A stretch of DNA of 29,472 nt from CAZNMF01 sp035547155 (GTDB taxonomy: Bacteria > Acidobacteriota > Vicinamibacteria > Vicinamibacterales > SCN-69-37). Shown in pieces: positions 1-6,783 of the stretch (position 1 is its first letter; each line of letters opens with the position of its first letter). Position numbers and translations under genes: made by a program. The notes below the pieces were generated by a model, which worked only from the letters and a program-made list of their open reading frames with translations, was not told where the DNA came from and did no database searches. The stretch is taken from contig DASZVJ010000227.1 in assembly GCA_035547155.1 (NCBI GenBank), positions 1 through 29,472 on the forward strand. Direction: 5' to 3'.

Positions 1-83
1 GGGCGGCCCCTACGCGGGCTTCGGGCTACAGGCTACGGACTACTCGTAGGGGCGGCCCCTGTGGCCGCCCGTCTACGGCCGCG
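1..83. repeat. Intergenic dispersed hairpin repeat with 'gggctac' units
   Basis: No gene is visible here. A half copy of the hairpin repeat opens the window (1-14), followed by degenerate 'gggctac/aggctac' units (about 19-44) and a full hairpin copy at 45-71 (CGTAGGGGCGGCCC, spacer CTGTG, GCCGCCC). The same hairpin recurs at 10133-10162, 10188-10214, 20301-20327, 20378-20401 and 27115-27140. The copy lies just beyond the 3' end of the CE15 esterase gene, as expected of a REP-like intergenic element. Confidence 0.75.
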
Positions 84-1628
84 TTACTTCTTCAATCCCG
101 GCGACTTGAAGTAACGCCCGGCGAACTCGATGAACGTCGACCAGTTCGGTCCGTCGGTATGCCCCTGGTCGTGTTGACGGAACGCGATGTCTCCGTCGAT
201 CAGCGGCGTGAGCGGCGGCGGCATCTTCGCTCTCACCGCGTTGACGTCGGGCACGTTGTCGAACACCAATCCGAGCTTCGTGTTGCTCAGCGGCTTCTTG
301 CCGAGCAGCTTCCAGACAGGGCTCGCGCCGGCGGCCGCCATGAACGTGCCGGGCGTGTCCTGCCATGACTCGTTGCTCCAACGCGAGCCCGGGTGGTTCG
401 GATCATTGAATTCGACGTATTCGCCGCCGCTGATGAAGATCGGACGCGGGGCGACGAGCGCGACGAACTGGTGCGCGTCAGCCGGCAGATCGTTCACCGT
501 GAGCGGACCGGCGTACTTGAGGAAGTTCGGCGCCATCCAGTGGTACTCGGCGGTGCCCGCAAGGCTCTCGACTTGTTCGCCGACGAGGTGCCGCCAGATT
601 TTCGCGCCGCCCTCACCTGACGAGCTGACGTAGCCCGTGCGCACGCGCGGCTCGTACACGAGCGTCACCAGCGTGGCCTTGCCGTAACGCGAGTGCCCCT
701 CGAATGCGACCTGTTTGGCGTCGACGAGCGAGTCCGTCTCGAAGAAATCGATCAGCTTGCCCGCGCCCCACGCCCACGCGCGGAGCGCCCCCCAGTCGTC
801 CACCTTGCGCGGCTCGCCCTTGTTGATGAGGCCGATGATGCCCTGCCGGAGCGCGTTGTTGTTGCCCGTGTCGGCCTGGATGCTGCCGGGCACGAGAACG
901 CCGTAGCCCCAGCCGAGCGAGATCGCCGCCTGCTGCCATGTCGTCGTGCCGTTCGGGAACGGCGGGTTGACACCAGCTGCCGGCGCCGGACCCGCGCCAC
1001 GCGGGGCACCGCCTCCTGGCAATGCGCCGGGCGCACCGCCGGCCCGCAGCGCGCCAGCGCGGCCCGCTCCGGGGAGCCCGCCGAACTGGATGATCACCGG
1101 CACCTTGCCGGCGGCATTGGCGGGCGTGGTGACGGCCGCCGCGATGTCAACTTTGATCGCCGGATAATACGTCGGATCGACGTGTCCGACGAGCGTGCGT
1201 GTAACGGTCGGGATCGTGCCGCTCATGCCCTGCGTCGTGCCGGTGACTTCCCACGTGACCTTGATCGTTTTCGCGGCTTCCGGCAGGCGGCCGTAGAACT
1301 CGCGGTCGAAGATCTCGAAGAGCTCCTTGCGATGCTGCTCCCACATGGCCCGCGTCGTGATCTTGCGGCCATCGTTCATGACGAGGAGCTGTGGCACGGG
1401 CGACGTCGCCGTCGCCTTGCTCTCGTCATAGTTAGCGTAGTTGGCGGGCGCCTTACCGTCCGCGTCCAGACGTCCCGCTGGTCCCTGGCGGAGCGGCGTC
1501 GTGATGTGGAGCAAGTCCAGCATGGCCTGGTGGTCGCTGGTATCGGGAGGCTGCGGAGCCTGCGCCAGGACGGCCACAATGGGCGCGGCGGATAACACGA
1601 CGAGCGCGGACAGGGTTCGGGTTTTCAT
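84..1628 (-). CDS. CE15-family glucuronoyl methylesterase, secreted
   Basis: The 514-residue protein is likely a carbohydrate esterase family 15 enzyme, which cleaves ester bonds between 4-O-methyl-glucuronic acid of xylan and lignin alcohols. I see the nucleophile motif GHSRYGK (Ser313), the family's SSSGEGG acidic motif downstream and a C-terminal QHDQGHTDGPNW that should supply the catalytic His. The start at 1628 gives a typical signal peptide (MKTRTLSALVVLS...VLAQ), whereas the longer open frame to 1670 would bury it, so I chose 1628. It is therefore probably periplasmic or secreted. Residues about 182-225 are a Gly/Ala/Pro-rich low-complexity insert not expected in the alpha/beta-hydrolase core. 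It lies downstream of the KdgT gene on the same strand, separated by 164 bases with repeats. The family call is firm; the natural substrate is inferred. Confidence 0.88.
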   Translation of the reverse strand: MKTRTLSALVVLSAAPIVAVLAQAPQPPDTSDHQAMLDLLHITTPLRQGPAGRLDADGKAPANYANYDESKATATSPVPQLLVMNDGRKITTRAMWEQHRKELFEIFDREFYGRLPEAAKTIKVTWEVTGTTQGMSGTIPTVTRTLVGHVDPTYYPAIKVDIAAAVTTPANAAGKVPVIIQFGGLPGAGRAGALRAGGAPGALPGGGAPRGAGPAPAAGVNPPFPNGTTTWQQAAISLGWGYGVLVPGSIQADTGNNNALRQGIIGLINKGEPRKVDDWGALRAWAWGAGKLIDFFETDSLVDAKQVAFEGHSRYGKATLVTLVYEPRVRTGYVSSSGEGGAKIWRHLVGEQVESLAGTAEYHWMAPNFLKYAGPLTVNDLPADAHQFVALVAPRPIFISGGEYVEFNDPNHPGSRWSNESWQDTPGTFMAAAGASPVWKLLGKKPLSNTKLGLVFDNVPDVNAVRAKMPPPLTPLIDGDIAFRQHDQGHTDGPNWSTFIEFAGRYFKSPGLKK

Positions 1629-1700
1629 ATGAGATCCCCGCGGCGCACGGCGCCGCAATGCCAAAGACACATCGACACACCAGAACGGCGCATTCTACAA

Positions 1701-1790
1701 CTCGGGCTACGGGCTACAGGCGACGGGCTACGATGGGTCGCCGTTGTTCCCCTCGTCCCTTGGTCCCCTCGTCCCTTGGTCCCTTTCGTC
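1701..1790. repeat. Intergenic octamer-type tandem repeats
   Basis: The gap between kdgT and the esterase holds degenerate 'gggctac' units (1701-1735; the reverse complement recurs near 20346-20370). They are followed by a perfect 16-bp tandem duplication, CCCTCGTCCCTTGGTC, at 1750-1765 and 1766-1781, itself made of two 8-bp half units, plus a partial third copy. No open frame or promoter stands out. The array sits between two same-strand genes and ends at the kdgT stop codon. Confidence 0.8.
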
Positions 1791-1792
1791 CG

Positions 1793-2740
1793 CTAACCTC
1801 CGCCTCGCCGCGCCGCCCACCACGTCGTCACCAGCGGCGTCACGAGCGCGGTGACGACGACGCTGGCGGCGACGAGAACGGTCGCTGAAGGCGCGGCAGG
1901 CGCGTACGCGGGATTGGCGCTCGCGACGATGGCCGGCACCGCGGCGGCGTTGGCGGCCGTCGACGCCGCGGCGATGCCCGCGACGCCGTTGCCGCCCGTG
2001 AGCTTGTCCGCGGTAATCAACACGACGCCGCTGATCGCGATGACGCCGAGACCGAGCAGCACGCCGAGCAGTCCCGCGCGCCAGACGCTCGCGAGATTGA
2101 TGCCCGCGCCGAGCGCGAACGCGAAGAACGGAATCAGCACGGGCATCGCGCGCGGCAGGAAGTCGCGCCACTCGCGATCGAGCACGCCGAGCAGGACGCC
2201 CGTGGCGAGCGGCAGCACCGCGCCGACGAGCGTCTGCCACGGAAACGCCGACAGTCCGGCCGCGCCCAGCGTCACCATCGTCAGGAACGGGCCCGACTCG
2301 ATGCTCATGATCGAGTACGCGGCGACATCGGTCGATCGGCCGAGCTGCCCCATCAACGCCATGTAGAGGCCGCCGTTGGTGTCGTTGATCGCCGCGACGA
2401 TCGCGAGCGCCGACAGGCCGGCGAACGCGCCCGATTGGATCGGCGACTCGCCAAGGAATCGTCCCGCGATTGTGCCGATGACGATGCCGGTGATCACTTT
2501 CGCGGCGAAGAGCGCGCCGCCCTTCCTCATGATCGCCGGCGTCGCGCGGATCTCGATCGTCGAGCCGAGACAGACGTAGAAGACCGCGAGAATCGGCAGC
2601 GCGCCGCTGAACAGCGCGCCCGTGAACGAGCCGAAGTACTGGCCGATGCCCGGCCAGAGCGTAGTGATCGTGGCACCCGTGAACAGCGGCACGAGCATCA
2701 TGCCGCCGGGCACGCGCTCGATCGCGCGCTTCATCCGCAC
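1793..2740 (-). CDS. kdgT: 2-keto-3-deoxygluconate permease (KdgT family)
   Basis: This 315-residue polytopic inner-membrane protein matches the KdgT family, a proton symporter that imports 2-keto-3-deoxygluconate (KDG), the common intermediate of pectin, alginate and uronate breakdown. The diagnostic N-terminus (KRAIERVPGGMMLVPLF) and the AAINDTNGGLYMALMG and SIESGPFLTM segments are all present, with roughly ten hydrophobic segments. The start is a GTG at 2740 or the ATG at 2734; the GTG lies 1 base after the upstream gene's stop codon (2742-2744), so the pair is translationally coupled. Length is close to the usual 315-330. Its position with a glucuronoyl esterase and an SMP-30 lactonase supports uronate uptake. 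Direction and substrate come from family knowledge. Confidence 0.88.
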   Translation of the reverse strand: MRMKRAIERVPGGMMLVPLFTGATITTLWPGIGQYFGSFTGALFSGALPILAVFYVCLGSTIEIRATPAIMRKGGALFAAKVITGIVIGTIAGRFLGESPIQSGAFAGLSALAIVAAINDTNGGLYMALMGQLGRSTDVAAYSIMSIESGPFLTMVTLGAAGLSAFPWQTLVGAVLPLATGVLLGVLDREWRDFLPRAMPVLIPFFAFALGAGINLASVWRAGLLGVLLGLGVIAISGVVLITADKLTGGNGVAGIAAASTAANAAAVPAIVASANPAYAPAAPSATVLVAASVVVTALVTPLVTTWWAARRGGG

Positions 2741-2741
2741 G

Positions 2742-4706
2742 CTAGTGTTTCGCGCGCGGACGGCCGAAGAACGCGTACGCGCCGGACGTCGTCGACGTGA
2801 CGAGATCCATGACGCCGTCCTTGTTCAGATCGACCGCAAGGATCTGCGAGCCCGCGCCAGACTGGTTGTGCACGAGCTCGGGCACGAACTCCGCGCCGCC
2901 GGGCGCTTTCGGATTGCGCACGGTGCGATAGACGTAGATCACCGGCGCGCCGTACGGATCCGGATCGAGGAAGCTCTCGTGGTGCGAGAAGTAGCGCTTG
3001 CCGACGATGAAGTCCGGAATGCCGTCGCCGTCCATGTCGGCTGACGTCGATCCGTGCGGCTCCGAGAACGTCACGTCGCCGGCATTCTTGGTCGAGTAGT
3101 CGTCGGCGATCATGTGCTGCACGAACGAGATCGCACCCGACGCGTCGCGCTTCTGCTCGAACCAGGCGAGACCGAACACGTGCGCCTGCAGCGATGTGAC
3201 GACGTCGTTCAGGCCATCGCCGTTGACGTCGTAGATCGCCATCTCCGCGCCGCCTTCCGAGCCGCGGCCGCTCGCGCGGCCGAACGCCTGCGGATGGTAC
3301 TTCCACAACCCTTCGGTGCCCTTTGCCGGCTGTTCCCACCAGCCGTACGGATTGAGGATGTCGACGCGTCCGTCGCCGTTGATGTCGCCCGCGCCAACGC
3401 CATGCGCGGTGTACGTGCCCGCTTCGCTGATCTGCGTGACGAGCCACGGGCCGTTCGGGTGCGCGGGATCCGGCTTCGCGTACCGCATGGCGCCCTGCGC
3501 GCCGAACACGAGCTCCGGCTTGCCGTCGCCGTCGATGTCTTTCGCGACGACGATCTCGCTCGCGCCGGGGATGGGATTGTCGTAGACGTTCCAGCGCCGC
3601 GCCTCGCCCTTCGGATTCACGTAGAGCTTGCTGTTGCCGGTCGACGAGACGAGCACGTCGGGCCAGCCGTCGCCGGTGAAGTCGCCGGCGAACGCGACCC
3701 AGTTCGGCGAGAAGTCCGTGGACGGATTGAACGTCTGCGCCGCGTAGAACTCGCGCGCCTTCGTGAAGTCCGGCCCGTAGAAGATGAACGGCCCGGAGAC
3801 GATGTCGATGTTGCCGTCGCGATCCATGTCGGCGGCGGCCGCGGAGAACGAGTAGTAATACGGCATCAGCTTCTGCATGCGGAAGTTGGCCGACAGCTGC
3901 TCCTTCGCGTAACGCTTGAGGCCGAGATCGCGGTACGACACGTCGCGGAAATGGACCTCGGCGGTGCCGCCGACGTAGAGCGCGATCGGCCCGAACGAGC
4001 CGAGCTCGTCATCGATCGCGCCGCCGCCGCTGAGACCGCCGTTGACGATCGGCCGCAGCATGTTGGCGTCGGCGATGATGTCGATGTCGTTCCAGTCGCC
4101 GGGCCGCAGCGCGGTCGACGGCCGCACGACCGGCAGCTCCGTCCCGGACGCGAGCACACGGCCGCGCCCTGGCGCCGGCCCCGCGCCTCGCGCCGGTGCC
4201 GGGCCCCCTCCACGCGGTCCGGCGGCGGCGCCACGGGCCGCCGCAGCCGCGGCGGCTTCCGCGGCCGTCGGCGCGAAGCGCACCATGCCGCCCGCGGGCC
4301 GCAGGCGCTCGCGCGTGAGCTCCTTGCCGTTGGCGTCGAGCGTCACCGCATAGCCGGCGACGTCGTTCTCGACGAGGGAGATGTAGATCCCCTTCATCCC
4401 CGCCGGTGTCTTCTCGGCGCGCAGCAGGACACCTGTCTTACAGCCGGCCGCGCACTGCACGTCCGCGCCGATCTGGATGTCCTGGAACGACTTGTCGAGC
4501 ACGAGCCAGCCGCCATCGGGCGACGTCGGTGTGCCGATGAGCTCGCCGTTGACCGCGCGCCACGTCGCGCTGCCCATCGTGTGCCAGCCGGCCAGCGTCG
4601 ATCCGCTGAACGTCCAGTCGGGCACGAACGACGACCGCTTGCCGTGCAGCGGCACGGCCACGGCCACGACGAGCGCCACGATTCCCGCGATCCACCCCCG
4701 CCTCAT
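2742..4706 (-). CDS. Secreted DUF1080 (3-keto-disaccharide hydrolase-like) plus FG-GAP beta-propeller protein
   Basis: This 654-residue protein starts with a signal peptide (about 1-22), then a lectin-like DUF1080/3-keto-disaccharide hydrolase type domain (about 28-260; WTFSGSTLAGWHTMGSATW and GWLVLDKSFQDIQIGADV). A C-terminal array carries seven calcium-binding D-x-D/N-x-D-G repeats (e.g. DMDRDGNIDIV, DIDGDGKPELV, DINGDGRVDIL, DMDGDGIPDFI, DLNKDGVMDLV), consistent with a seven-bladed FG-GAP/VCBS propeller. Residues about 144-186 are an Ala/Gly/Pro-rich linker. ATG at 4706 has a strong AGGAGG four bases upstream. It forms an operon with kdgT. The role is probably extracellular or periplasmic carbohydrate binding or hydrolysis; no enzymatic residue assignment is made, and a purely binding function is possible. 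Confidence 0.8.
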   Translation of the reverse strand: MRRGWIAGIVALVVAVAVPLHGKRSSFVPDWTFSGSTLAGWHTMGSATWRAVNGELIGTPTSPDGGWLVLDKSFQDIQIGADVQCAAGCKTGVLLRAEKTPAGMKGIYISLVENDVAGYAVTLDANGKELTRERLRPAGGMVRFAPTAAEAAAAAAARGAAAGPRGGGPAPARGAGPAPGRGRVLASGTELPVVRPSTALRPGDWNDIDIIADANMLRPIVNGGLSGGGAIDDELGSFGPIALYVGGTAEVHFRDVSYRDLGLKRYAKEQLSANFRMQKLMPYYYSFSAAAADMDRDGNIDIVSGPFIFYGPDFTKAREFYAAQTFNPSTDFSPNWVAFAGDFTGDGWPDVLVSSTGNSKLYVNPKGEARRWNVYDNPIPGASEIVVAKDIDGDGKPELVFGAQGAMRYAKPDPAHPNGPWLVTQISEAGTYTAHGVGAGDINGDGRVDILNPYGWWEQPAKGTEGLWKYHPQAFGRASGRGSEGGAEMAIYDVNGDGLNDVVTSLQAHVFGLAWFEQKRDASGAISFVQHMIADDYSTKNAGDVTFSEPHGSTSADMDGDGIPDFIVGKRYFSHHESFLDPDPYGAPVIYVYRTVRNPKAPGGAEFVPELVHNQSGAGSQILAVDLNKDGVMDLVTSTTSGAYAFFGRPRAKH

Positions 4707-4720
4707 GCGACCTCCTGCTG

Positions 4721-4740
4721 CGCGCCGCCATGGCGGCGCG
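4721..4740. promoter_or_regulatory. Perfect 20-bp palindrome in divergent promoter region
   Basis: CGCGCCGCCATGGCGGCGCG reads identically on both strands and sits 5 bases upstream of the AGGAGG ribosome-binding site of the DUF1080/FG-GAP gene, inside the 121-bp divergent spacer with the SMP-30 gene. It could be an operator for a dimeric regulator controlling both directions, or an RNA hairpin in the 5' leader. The sequence alone does not decide. Confidence 0.5.
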
Positions 4741-4827
4741 GCGATTCTGATCTCGATGCGTGGAGTCTATCGGCGCCTCCGGATTTCGGCAAGGATCGAC
4801 GGCGGATTTTGATAGAGTCCTCCGCTC

Positions 4828-5856
4828 ATGACCGCGCCCAATCCCATCCTGGACTTCGGTATCGACCGGTCGTCGATCCGGTACGTCGGCGAGGGCCTGC
4901 AGCGGCCCGAGTGCATTCTCGCGGAGCGCGACGGCACGCTCTGGTCCGCCGATGCGCGCGGCGGCGTCGTCAGGCACGCGCCCGACGGCGCGCAGGCCGT
5001 GATCACGCAGCAGCAGTCGGGACACTTCACGAACGCCGACAGCGAGGCGACACGCTATCTGACAGGCACCCTGCCCAACGGCCTCGCGTTCGCGCGCAAT
5101 GGCGATTTCCTGATCTCGAACTTCGGCACGGATCGGCTGGAGCTGATGCGGCGCGACGGCGCGTCGCGCGTGCTCGCCGATCGCGTCAAAGGCGAGCCGG
5201 TCGGCAAGGTCAACTTCGTGCTGCGCGACTCGCGCGATCGCATCTGGGTGACGGTATCCACGCGCATCAAGAACTGGATGCACGCGCTGCGCACCGATCT
5301 CGCCGACGGGTATCTCGCCCGCTATGAGGACGGCCTCCTGCGCATCGTCGCCGACGGCTTTCACTTCACGAACGAGGTCCGCTTCGACGCGAACGAAGAA
5401 TGGCTCTACGTCGTCGAGACGACCGGCGGGCGGATCACGCGACTGCGCATCGACGAGGACGGCGAGGTCGCCGAGCGTGAGATCTTCGGTCCGAGCAGTC
5501 TCGGCACGGGCGCATGGCCCGACGGCATCGCGTTCGACGCCTTCGGCAACTTGTGGGGCACGCTCGTCTACTCGGACAAGCTCTTCGTGCTGACGCCGCA
5601 GGGCGACCTGCGCGTCCTGCTCGACGACGGCGATCCGCAGAAAGTCGCCGCGCTCGAGCAGGCGTTCCGCCGCAATCACGTGACGGAAGACGTGCTCTTC
5701 GTCACCGGCCAGGGCCTCGCACCGTGGATGGCGAGTGTCACCTTCGGCGGTCCCGACCTGCGCACCGTCTACATCGGCTCGCTCAAAGGCACGCGGATTC
5801 CCTACTTCCGCTCACCGATCGCGGGATTGCCGATGGTGCACTGGTACGACAGATAA
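4828..5856 (+). CDS. SMP-30/gluconolactonase/LRE family protein
   Basis: This 342-residue cytoplasmic protein (no signal peptide seen) is an SMP-30/gluconolactonase beta-propeller, a metal-dependent lactonase that opens sugar-acid lactones. The typical landmarks are visible: RPECILAERDGTLWSAD near residue 26 (metal-binding Glu), NGLAFARNGDFLISNFG, FTNEVRF around residue 183 (Asn) and WPDGIAFDAFGNLWGT around residue 230 (Asp). It starts with ATG at 4828 without a strong Shine-Dalgarno and is divergent from the FG-GAP gene. With KdgT and the two SDRs it fits oxidation of an aldose or uronate to its lactone followed by ring opening. The specific lactone is unknown. Confidence 0.86.
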   Translation: MTAPNPILDFGIDRSSIRYVGEGLQRPECILAERDGTLWSADARGGVVRHAPDGAQAVITQQQSGHFTNADSEATRYLTGTLPNGLAFARNGDFLISNFGTDRLELMRRDGASRVLADRVKGEPVGKVNFVLRDSRDRIWVTVSTRIKNWMHALRTDLADGYLARYEDGLLRIVADGFHFTNEVRFDANEEWLYVVETTGGRITRLRIDEDGEVAEREIFGPSSLGTGAWPDGIAFDAFGNLWGTLVYSDKLFVLTPQGDLRVLLDDGDPQKVAALEQAFRRNHVTEDVLFVTGQGLAPWMASVTFGGPDLRTVYIGSLKGTRIPYFRSPIAGLPMVHWYDR

Positions 5857-5863
5857 GAACACC

Positions 5864-5953
5864 GTCAACTTGGAACTTCAAACTTAGAACTTCGAAATAC
5901 GGCTCCTTCGCGGCATTCCGAAGTTCGCGGTTCGAAGTTCCAAGTTCGAAGTT
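5864..5953. repeat. Palindromic 'aacttggaacttc' repeat array between convergent genes
   Basis: Imperfect ~8-10 bp units (AACTTNGAACTTC) on the left are mirrored on the right; AACTTGGAACTTC (5867-5879) and GAAGTTCCAAGTT (5934-5946) are perfect 13-bp inverse copies. The array fills the spacer between the SMP-30 stop and the SDR stop, so it could fold as a bidirectional terminator-like hairpin, but no U-tract is present. A related 'cgaagttcgaa' piece appears at 23696-23706 in the 3' end of the NsrR-like gene. Confidence 0.75.
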
Positions 5954-5955
5954 TC

Positions 5956-6711
5956 CTACTTCCCTTCCCACCCTCCGTCCACGAAGATCGACTGTCCCGT
6001 CACGTAGCCCGCATCGTCCGATGCGAGGAACGCGACGACCCTGGCGACTTCGCGCGGCTGGCCGGGGCGGCCAAGAGAGATCTGGGCGAGGACCTGCGGC
6101 AGGATCTCGGGATTCTTCAGGACCCACGAGGTCATGTCCGTTTCGATCAAACCGGGATGGACACAGTTGACGCGGATGCCGAGCGGCGTCATCTCGGCCG
6201 ACATGTTGCGCGTGAGCGCTTCGAGGCCAAGCTTGGTCGGCGCGTAGTGCGTGCGGCCGGGCAGCGCCTTCGCCGCTTGAATCGATCCGATGTTGACGAT
6301 GCTGCCGTTGCGCTTGTCGGCAACGAGCCGACGGCAGACGACCTGCGCGCAGAGCCAGTTGCCGCGCAGATTGACGTCGGTGAGCCGCGTCCATTGCTCA
6401 TCGGTGAGATCCAGAAACGGGACGATCGTCTCGATGCCCGCGTTGTTGACAAGGACGTCGATCGGCCCGAGCTCGCGCCATGTGCGATCGACCATCGCCT
6501 CGACGTCGTGACGGCTCGCGACGTCGGCCTTCACCGTGATCGCACGCCGGCCCTTGGACCGGACGTACGCGGCGACATCCTCAGCCGCCTTGTCCGGCGC
6601 GACGTCGGCAATCGCCACGTGCGCGCCTTCGTCGGCGCAGACCTCCGCGATGCCGCGGCCGATGCCGCGCGCCGCGCCGGTGACGAGCACGACCTTGTTC
6701 TCGAGTCTCAC
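5956..6711 (-). CDS. SDR-family NAD(P)-dependent oxidoreductase
   Basis: This 251-residue classical short-chain dehydrogenase has the Rossmann motif TGAARGIGRGIAE, NNAG, the catalytic Ser in IVNIGSIQAA, the YAPTK (YxxxK) pair and a C-terminal YVTGQSIFVDGGW. Such enzymes interconvert hydroxyl and keto groups on sugars, sugar acids or acyl carriers. The start is GTG at 6711, preceded by AAGGAGG with 7-base spacing, a strong ribosome-binding site. It is transcribed divergently from the transketolase operon across a 72-bp spacer containing an inverted repeat, suggesting joint control. It resembles FabG and glucose-dehydrogenase annotated SDRs; the catabolic context makes a sugar-acid substrate more likely. 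Confidence 0.85.
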   Translation of the reverse strand: MRLENKVVLVTGAARGIGRGIAEVCADEGAHVAIADVAPDKAAEDVAAYVRSKGRRAITVKADVASRHDVEAMVDRTWRELGPIDVLVNNAGIETIVPFLDLTDEQWTRLTDVNLRGNWLCAQVVCRRLVADKRNGSIVNIGSIQAAKALPGRTHYAPTKLGLEALTRNMSAEMTPLGIRVNCVHPGLIETDMTSWVLKNPEILPQVLAQISLGRPGQPREVARVVAFLASDDAGYVTGQSIFVDGGWEGK

Positions 6712-6737
6712 GAAGGAACCTCCTTGCAGGGCCGAGA

Positions 6738-6761
6738 TTGTATCCTGCCTGTGGGACAGGC
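6738..6761. promoter_or_regulatory. Divergent promoter with inverted repeat GCCTGT-ggg-ACAGGC
   Basis: The 72-bp spacer between the minus-strand SDR and the plus-strand transketolase carries the inverted repeat GCCTGT (6747-6752), GGG, ACAGGC (6756-6761). Immediately beside it is a good minus-strand -10 hexamer, TACAAT (complement of 6738-6743). A repressor bound to the inverted repeat would cover the SDR promoter and could also control the transketolase operon. No convincing -35 was found and no local regulator gene is present. Confidence 0.4.
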
Positions 6762-6783
6762 GGCAGTGCTACGATGTCGCCGC

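Noticed and set aside
1629..1670. Upstream start for the CE15 esterase
   Set aside because: It would place 14 residues ahead of a perfectly good signal peptide, and the spacing to MKTRTL fits a normal start at 1628.
3054..5327. 757-residue open frame on the plus strand
   Set aside because: It runs antisense to the DUF1080/FG-GAP gene and into the SMP-30 gene in another frame; composition is Arg/Ala-rich without motifs, typical of GC-rich shadow frames.
6157..6783. 209-residue N-terminal extension of the transketolase
   Set aside because: The extension is antisense to the SDR gene and has no domain; transketolase homology begins after GTG 6784.
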